Translations under genes and position numbers: made by a program
Notes under the pieces: generated by a model
The model's input: only the letters and a program-made list of their open reading frames with translations
The model's database searches: none
Told to the model about the DNA's origin: nothing
In this document: positions 57,600 through 64,000 of the stretch, one piece after another
Layout: every line of letters starts with the position of its first letter
How positions within the stretch are numbered: position 1 is the first letter of the stretch
Source: Magnolia sinica
Lineage: Eukaryota; Streptophyta; Magnoliopsida; Magnoliales; Magnoliaceae
Direction: 5' to 3'
Length of the DNA: 64,000 nucleotides
NCBI RefSeq assembly: GCF_029962835.1
Contig: NC_080575.1
Coordinates: 60,677,493 to 60,741,492 of the forward strand

Positions 57600-60258
57600 T
57601 GTTCACACCCCAAGTATAGAGTTGTGATGTAGTAACAATCTCGGTAAGACCAAGGTCGAATCCTCAGGGACTGAACCTTATACGTAATCTGAAAGTAACT
57701 TGAACTAGAACTAGATGAAGATGAAATCTAAATCAGAGGCTTTTAAGAGAGTAATGGTGAAATATTAAACTAAAACTTAGAAAATTCAAAGGTGGGAAAC
57801 TAGGGTGCCAAAGATCCGCTTGTAGCAATTGGGAAGTTACCATGCAATGATTCAAGGACACAATTGGAATCAGCGTCCTATCCTATCCAATTAATAAGAA
57901 GAGATTTGTCAGATCTCTAAACTTCCCATGGATCTAATCATCAACAGATAAGATTGCTGAAGATTTGGAAGTGATCCCGTCACCTAACCATGCCCAAGAG
58001 ACGATGGTAAACAACAACAATTTACCAATCTCACAGCCAATCATAAGAGAAAAGGTTAGGAAGGATTCCGTCACCCTACCATGCCTATGGGACGTTGGTG
58101 AACAACATGTCCTACTAATTTAACAATCTCAATAATGGAAAAAACATACTTAAAGCTATCACAGATCAATTGTAATTTAGGTCATAACAAACCATTAAAA
58201 ACTAAAAGTAAACCTTCATAATCAAACTAGAATCCAAAAGAATTCAACAAAACATGAATAAAAACCAAACAAACATCCTAATCACGCTACAAGCTTCACC
58301 TCTTAGCCCTAGCTAAGAGGTTTAGCCTGACATAATCAAGATAAATACCTAGCAAGACATGAAAAGAAAGAAGAAACTAAAGAAGAAAAAGAGGAGGAAG
58401 ACTCCTCTCGTGCTCCCATGCTCCACCCTTGCCTCCACGGCTGCTTGAATGATCTCTACATCTAAGGGATCCCCTCCATGTCCAAATCTGATCTCCTTTT
58501 ATAGGCTTCATGAGTCGGTCGAGAGCCAGAGGCTGTGTGAAGAAGTGTGTAAATTTTCTTTATGCGGCAGAAAATGATCGCAGTGCGCAAGAAGAGAAAT
58601 CGTCTTGCGTTGATGCTTGGTGGGGCCCATCTTCTCTAGTTATTGAAGAATCAGGTCTGTTCACTAGTTTCGTGGTGTCAATTAGGCACTCTTCCAAGAT
58701 TGAAGTAGATTCAAGTTCTAGGTGGACCACACCACCAAGGGCCCATTTGGCCGGTCGGATTAGAAGCGATTGGATGGTATTGGAAGGGATTTGAAGTTAA
58801 ATCCCGGGATTGGCTGGGCGTGCCAAACAGAGTCGGTGATCTTATCCCAATCCCATGGGTCTCAAGACAATCCACTGACAACACCATCATTACCTTTAAA
58901 TCCCATTCAATCCACCTTAATCTAGTCAAATTTGCCTGAGACATGTTTGGTTCAATGGGATTGGAAGGGATGGCAAGGTTTAATCCCGGATTAGTCGGGC
59001 GTGCCAAACAGACTGGATATAGCAATCCCATGGATCTCAAGACAATCCACTGACAACACCATCATTACCTAGAAATCCATGCCATCCACCCTAATACCAA
59101 TCAATCCATTTCAAACCACCCAGCCAAACGGGCCCTAATAGACGTGGCAACTTGTTCCTTGCTTTGTAATCTCGTTCTTGTGGATGGTTGCATAAGAACA
59201 AAAGGGTTTTGGTTAGCGCCCTCCCCTGGACATGATGGACGTCTCGGATCATCCATTGGGTGATCGTGATGGGCCACCTCAACTCCCAGTGGACGGACGT
59301 GTGAACGTCCTACACTAGGAGATTGGTGGGGTCCACATTCGAGGCCTAACAGGAAATCCACTCCGTTCACTGAGTTCACCCCGAAAAATCGGTCGGACAT
59401 GGGCGGTTTTGGATTAGTTTCGATGTGGCCCACGGGACTTATGCTTCTACCGTCCATCTTGCATTTGAGTCTTCATGTACGTGCAATGTTTTCATGGGGC
59501 CAAACAACCACCTAGGTGACCCCCCCCCCCCTCTGGTCATAATGGACGACTCTGATTGTCCATATGGACGATGGGTGGGGCCCACAATCGAAAACCCAAT
59601 CGGAGAGGGGCGTCCGCTGGGCGTTCTGCGTAAATAAGAGAGAGAGTGACGGGTCAGCCCAGGTTTGACCGAGCTGACCATCTAGTGTGGCGGGGGAGCT
59701 GTATGCGTTGTGTACACACGCATCATGTGTGTAGTTCATTGAGATGTTTATGAGAAATCCGTTCCGTCCATTCATTGTGTCACCTCTTTTAAGGGGTTGA
59801 GACCAAAATTGAAGCATATCCAGATATCAGGTGGGCCTTAAATTGTGATTTAAGGGGTTGATCTGTCCGTTGGCCCACTTCTACAAGGATCCAATGGCTG
59901 AAATCTGACGTGTGCAGTTAACTTATGGTCCTCAAGCCATATATAAAGTTTCAAGCCAATCGGATGGTGAAAACCCTGTGATCTTATATTCTATATGATT
60001 TTCAGGCCTCTTTAATGTGACTGACTTGATTTTCTCGGATCGCTGGCATGTAAATTCTTCAATCTCGGTCCCCTGGGGTCCATTCCTTGCCTTGGTGATT
60101 TATGAGCATTAAATCCATGCTTTTAGTACCCTTTTCCAGTCCAAGCTCCTAAATACACCCTGTATCACAAACACGATTAAAATAGGGCGTTAAACGGTAT
60201 CATGCTCGTAAAATTAGGTAATAACTAGGGTCTAATATGCAATATTTGACCCTTAACA
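57600..60258 (-). repeat. Athila-like 3' LTR with nested MITE
   Basis: A 2659-bp LTR, TGTTCACACCCCAAG...CCCTTAACA. It contains a MITE at 58739-59135 and MITE-kernel-like sequence at about 59200-59780, with a C12 run at 59520-59531. No gene; short frames are non-coding. Confidence 0.85.
58739..59135. mobile_element. Harbinger-like MITE
   Basis: A 397-bp unit with terminal inverted repeats GGGCCCATTTGGCC / GGCCAAACGGGCCC form (right end read on the opposite strand: GGGCCCGTTTGGCT). It is flanked by caa and taa, compatible with a decayed TWA target duplication of PIF/Harbinger elements. A block of about 110 bp ('gcgtgccaaacag' to 'accatcattacct') is duplicated inside. Confidence 0.65.
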
Positions 60259-61640
60259 CAACTTCCAACCAACATTTTGCTAGTCCCGAGGAAAGTATGT
60301 GAAAAATAAGTTGAGAATTATAGGACAATTTCTATAAACTCGAGTGTTTTTTGAAAACAATATAGATACTAGAAGTCTAAGATTCATGAATGTTGCTCAT
60401 TACTTTCTCCTGGACTCAAGCACATGGTAAACTTCATAATTAAGTTCAATGTATTAATCCTTCAATTAGAAAAAAATTCTAAACATTGAGTTCCATGGGT
60501 GTATAGTGTAATCTCGGCTTATCATCATTAAGAGATCCTTTCATTCTACTAACCTTTTATTTTTCCATTAAAAATAATGCCAAGGAGGGGAATTAAATCC
60601 TCACCTATAGGGAGCAAACCTATGGTGAAGACCATTTGCCCAACCCCTTTTCGAATGTCAACCTTGGGGAATCAAATCATCACCTATAGGGAGCAAACCT
60701 ATGGTGAAGACCATTTGCTCAACCCTTTCTGTTCTTTTTTATAAGCTGATGGTAAAATTTCTTAGGTTGGTTCCTTTAATGCTTAATGATTACCAAGTTA
60801 ATCCTTCAATATCGAATTGAAACCTTAATGTGTAAGCAAGATGTGACATGTGAAATCATGATTCAATCAATGTTTAAAACTTCTAATCATGGATTGATAA
60901 TTCGAACTTAACTATGGAATCTATTAGATAGCTAAATCCAAGAGACGTAAATCCCCAACACTCCGTATCTTATAATTTTAAATCAACGATGGTCGTCAAA
61001 ATCACTTTGAATTCACAAGAATTTTCAAAAAAATTTAAAAATTTCCACAATTTTTTGCTCAAGATCGAGAAAACACCTATTAGGTGACCTAATTGCCTAA
61101 TTGCCCACTACCAACCTAAAATCTACATTGTCCTCAATATAAAAGAAATAAGCATGCAATACACATGGAACAACGGAAGTAAAAGGGGAGTGATGGAAAG
61201 ATAGTACCTGGATGAAAGAATCAAGAGGCTTTCCAAAGATATCAGCGTGAGAGTGGGTTAGCACAAGCGTGAAACCAACAAAAGTAAAATATCCTAAAAC
61301 AACGGGAAAACAAACTAACCTAATAACATAAAACCAACTAACCTAGAACGACATTAAGCAAACTATCCTAGTCCTATGGAAGCAAGGGAAAAACTACTCA
61401 GTCATGCCGCATGATTCCTCTTCCGGCCAATATCGTGATAAATTTCTCAGTAGGTTTGTCAATAAGATCATCCAAAAGCCCTTTTTGCAATAGGCTTAGA
61501 TGCCCTAGAGCATAAAGTTCTAAAGAAATCTATAGACCTTATCAAAAAATTGTCATTGCATCGCCTGAGGTATCGAAAGTATATATGATTCACCTGTGTC
61601 AGAAAAAGTTTCAAAGTTAGTATTCCATAGTGAATCAGAG
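60259..61640 (-). other. Non-coding 3' interior of the element
   Basis: No protein recognised. A direct duplication with period 79 bp ('cctatagggagcaaacctat' at 60604 and 60683) is present. Confidence 0.55.
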
Positions 61641-61658
61641 ATTACAGGTAGATAAATT

Positions 61659-63331
61659 TCAAAAAAAAATTTCAGGAAGTGATGTAGTCTCAATACATTC
61701 CGAAGTTCCAGACTTCGGTTCCATTGTCAGCTCCTCCTTTAATGGTAAATATTCAATATCTGGGGAAAGAGGGGCTTCAGAATAAGGGTTTTCTCGGTCC
61801 GTGACAACTACCGAGATATTGTCTTGTAAGGCATTCACTATGTCTTTTATCATGAGATCGTTTGAATCTGCAAAGTGTGCTAAGCAATTATCCAAAGAGC
61901 TGGGAAATTCAGCTGAGGGTGACTTATTTTCCATATTGAAGCTCGTGACGATCTGCTCAAGGATTCCATCGTCTCTGAAAATGGATGGACGCATGCTCTC
62001 TTGCTCTTGCCCTACACAAATAGATTGAAGATCAACAAGGGAAGCATTGATGTGAACACTCTATTCATTGAAACTACTCAGTCTAGGCATTGAATCATCA
62101 AATGTATACAGCTCAGATGATAGCCTCAATTGGGTGGTTTCAAATTCCAGAGTCGTATCGAGCAACTCGTCCCTTTCCCAAATCATATCATTATTCAATT
62201 CAGAAAAGTGATCCAAACATGTCTCACAAAAGTTAGAAGGGTCGGTTGTAAGGAGCTCATCCTCCACATTTAAATCAGGCAGGTTAGATGAGTGGGATAG
62301 ATCCTTATGACCGATCACTTCGTATACTTCTTGATCATTGACCTGGACCATACTTGAGATTGATTCTAGGGGAATTTGGCTGCACATTCATGATTGTCAT
62401 CCCAATACTCATGATCGTCTAATTCTGTGCAGTGCACAATTGGGATGGGATCACATTCCTCATATTCTATTCCTAGATTAGGTTGAGGTTTGGATAAACT
62501 AACCTCTTCCTCATCATTGAAATCAAGTGTGTCATGTGAGTGAAGTGTGTCATTATCATTGTATTTGAAAGACACTCACATATCTTGGTCATGCCTTTGG
62601 ACAGTCATCGAGATCAACTCATCGAGAAATTGAACCATATGCTCATTAATGGAATCCAACTCCTCATTCGTAATTTCAGTTTCTTCCACAAGCGAGTTAT
62701 GATCACTTTCTTCACATTGTGTTTCTAGATTAGGTTGAGGCTGGGATAACCTAGCCTCTTCCTCCTTCGTAAGGTGTGACTGAATTCTTTGAATTGAGGA
62801 TTTGAGCAATTCACATGATTGTATGACAATTTGATTGAACTGCTCTTGTGCATTCATGAGTTTCTGAAGTTAATCCTCTTGGATTGTTTCTGATTAAGTT
62901 TCAAAGGTAAAGGACCCAAGAGAATTATCACTATGATATATTGCTGGTTCATCTTCCCAACATTGATATTTCCACTGATTATAGTTATACAGATCATAGA
63001 TGGGAGAATCTAATGGTTGGTAATATATATTATCATTCATAATATATTCACGCATTGTTTTCTTTTTATCAGATGGGTGATAATAATTCTCACTCCCATA
63101 GTTATGATAACCCCAACACTCACGTACTGTCTGTGGGGTGTAATTGTTCTCCCATATATGATCGTGTAAGGACTTCTTAACCAATGGTGCGTTATACTCT
63201 AGTTGGTTATCGATGATTGTTTCAGGAAAATTCTGAGACATAGGTTGATTTCTATCATAATCATCATACATCCCTTCCCAGTGTCTCTTAGCTATCTTAG
63301 CATATTGATGTTCCCATTCTTGCATATACAT
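61659..63331 (-). pseudogene. Acidic ORF of the non-autonomous element
   Basis: From ATG 63331 (MYMQEWEHQYAKIAKRHWEG) the frame is readable to 62366 with stops at about 62894 and 62576. A shift near 62380 leads to 62387-62061 and 61994-61659 in one further frame. Together about 550 codons. The first part is Tyr/Trp/Asn-rich, the rest very acidic, with a repeated phrase (LSQPQPNLETQCEES / LSKPQPNLGIEYEEC) about 95 residues apart. No gag, zinc knuckle or enzyme motif is visible. Function unknown; it occupies the place of gag after the leader. Confidence 0.55.
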
Positions 63332-63870
63332 GGTGAAACCCTAACTCTAAATCTAATTCTAAAAGAAAATAAAAGAAAAATCCTATAGCAATATGGAAAG
63401 TTGGTAGAGGAGAAGTTAGAAAGAAGTTATCAGATTGGAGTTCTATGTTAAGGTCCTACACAAGAAAATAAAACAAGTCAGTTTCTAAAAATAGAAAGTT
63501 TCTAAAACTTAAAATAGAAAGTAAACTACTTTTTAAAAAAAGAAAAATTTCTAAAAAGGAAAATAGAAAGTTTCTAAAAACAAATTAGGAAAGTGCTAAA
63601 TTTAAATTAGAAAGTAAGTTAGTTTCTAAAGATAAAAGAGATCCCAGAATTAGAAATTTTCTAAAAATACAAAAAAAAGTCAAACAAAATCCTAAAAATA
63701 GCAAAATAGAGAGATCAGAAAGAGATTACCCATTTAGGAAGTTATATCAAAATCCTACAAAACAAGAAAGTTAGGTTAGTTTATAAAAATCAAATAGAAA
63801 AACCTAAACCTAGAAAAACCCTAATCTTAACCTAATTCTAAAACTAGCTAATCCTAGAAAAACGTAACTG
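63332..63870 (-). other. Leader of the non-autonomous element
   Basis: A-rich on the plus strand with repeated 'agaaagtttctaaaa' words. Its right part matches the leader after 12531 of the other Athila-like element. Confidence 0.65.
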
Positions 63871-63873
63871 TCA

Positions 63874-63892
63874 ATCCCCAGCAACGACGCCA
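63874..63892 (-). promoter_or_regulatory. Primer-binding site, Athila type
   Basis: Minus strand TGGCGTCGTTGCTGGGGAT, six bases from the 5' LTR end; same type as 12512-12530 and less decayed. Confidence 0.8.
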
Positions 63893-63898
63893 AAAACT

Positions 63899-64000
63899 TG
63901 TTCACACCTCAAGTTGCGATGTAGTAATAATCTCGGTAAGACCGAGGTCAAAAACTCAGGGACTGAACCTTGTGCGTAATCTGAAAGTAACTTGAACTAG
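63899..64000 (-). repeat. Athila-like 5' LTR, partial
   Basis: TGTTCACACCTCAAG at 63899 matches the start at 57600 and continues to the window end. Confidence 0.88.

Larger units (their letters stand above)
57600..64000 (-). mobile_element. Non-autonomous Athila-like element (incomplete in window)
   Basis: The 3' LTR is 57600-60258 and the 5' LTR starts at 63899 and leaves the window. The 3640-bp interior has a primer-binding site but no protease, reverse transcriptase or integrase; it carries one broken acidic ORF. The LTRs match the family of 10592-14359 (minus-strand start tgttaagggtcaaatattgc). Its right target duplication lies outside the window. Confidence 0.82.

Overview
The window is plant nuclear DNA, almost wholly made of transposable elements and broken gene pieces. 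I found no intact host gene, no tRNA, no rRNA and no CRISPR array. Plant origin is shown by captured plant-specific gene fragments (a phototropin exon, the Pol V largest subunit NRPE1, and exons of an LRR-VIII-type receptor kinase) and by plant LTR retrotransposon families. The abundant short repeats built on 'acatcatggtgggcccac' resemble those I associate with magnoliid genomes, but the species is an inference.

Layout. 1-9480: half of a foldback MITE, a mosaic of fragments from at least three or four unrelated host genes, a hairpin-repeat array like CACTA subterminal repeats, and an LTR remnant. 9481-30799: one Ty1/copia element split by nested insertions. These are an Athila-like element (10592-14359), an Athila-like solo LTR (17267-18551), and a TGTAAC-type element (19730-29655) that itself holds two solo LTRs (20141-23861 and 25034-28310). 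Removing the insertions leaves about 6.3 kb, a normal copia size. 30800-34139: unclassified sequence with a foldback MITE. 34140-52924: a minus-strand Ty3/gypsy element of about 6.0 kb once two insertions are removed. The insertions are a 10.8 kb LARD-type element with 3.15 kb LTRs and no pol gene (37372-48193) and a 1.9 kb solo LTR (50344-52279). 52925-57599: decayed retroelement pieces. 57600-64000: a minus-strand, non-autonomous Athila-like element that runs out of the window.

Six insertions are pinned by 5-bp target-site duplications that I could read: GTCAC/GTCGC, TTTAA, GGTTC, GTTAT, ACGCA, GCTAT and GACTC (seven sites, one imperfect). Primer-binding sites and polypurine tracts set element orientation. 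The order of events is therefore readable: copia and gypsy are the oldest hosts, and the solo LTRs and the LARD are later. All coding regions carry stops, frameshifts or truncations. Any activity is more likely at the level of small RNA or LTR promoters than protein.
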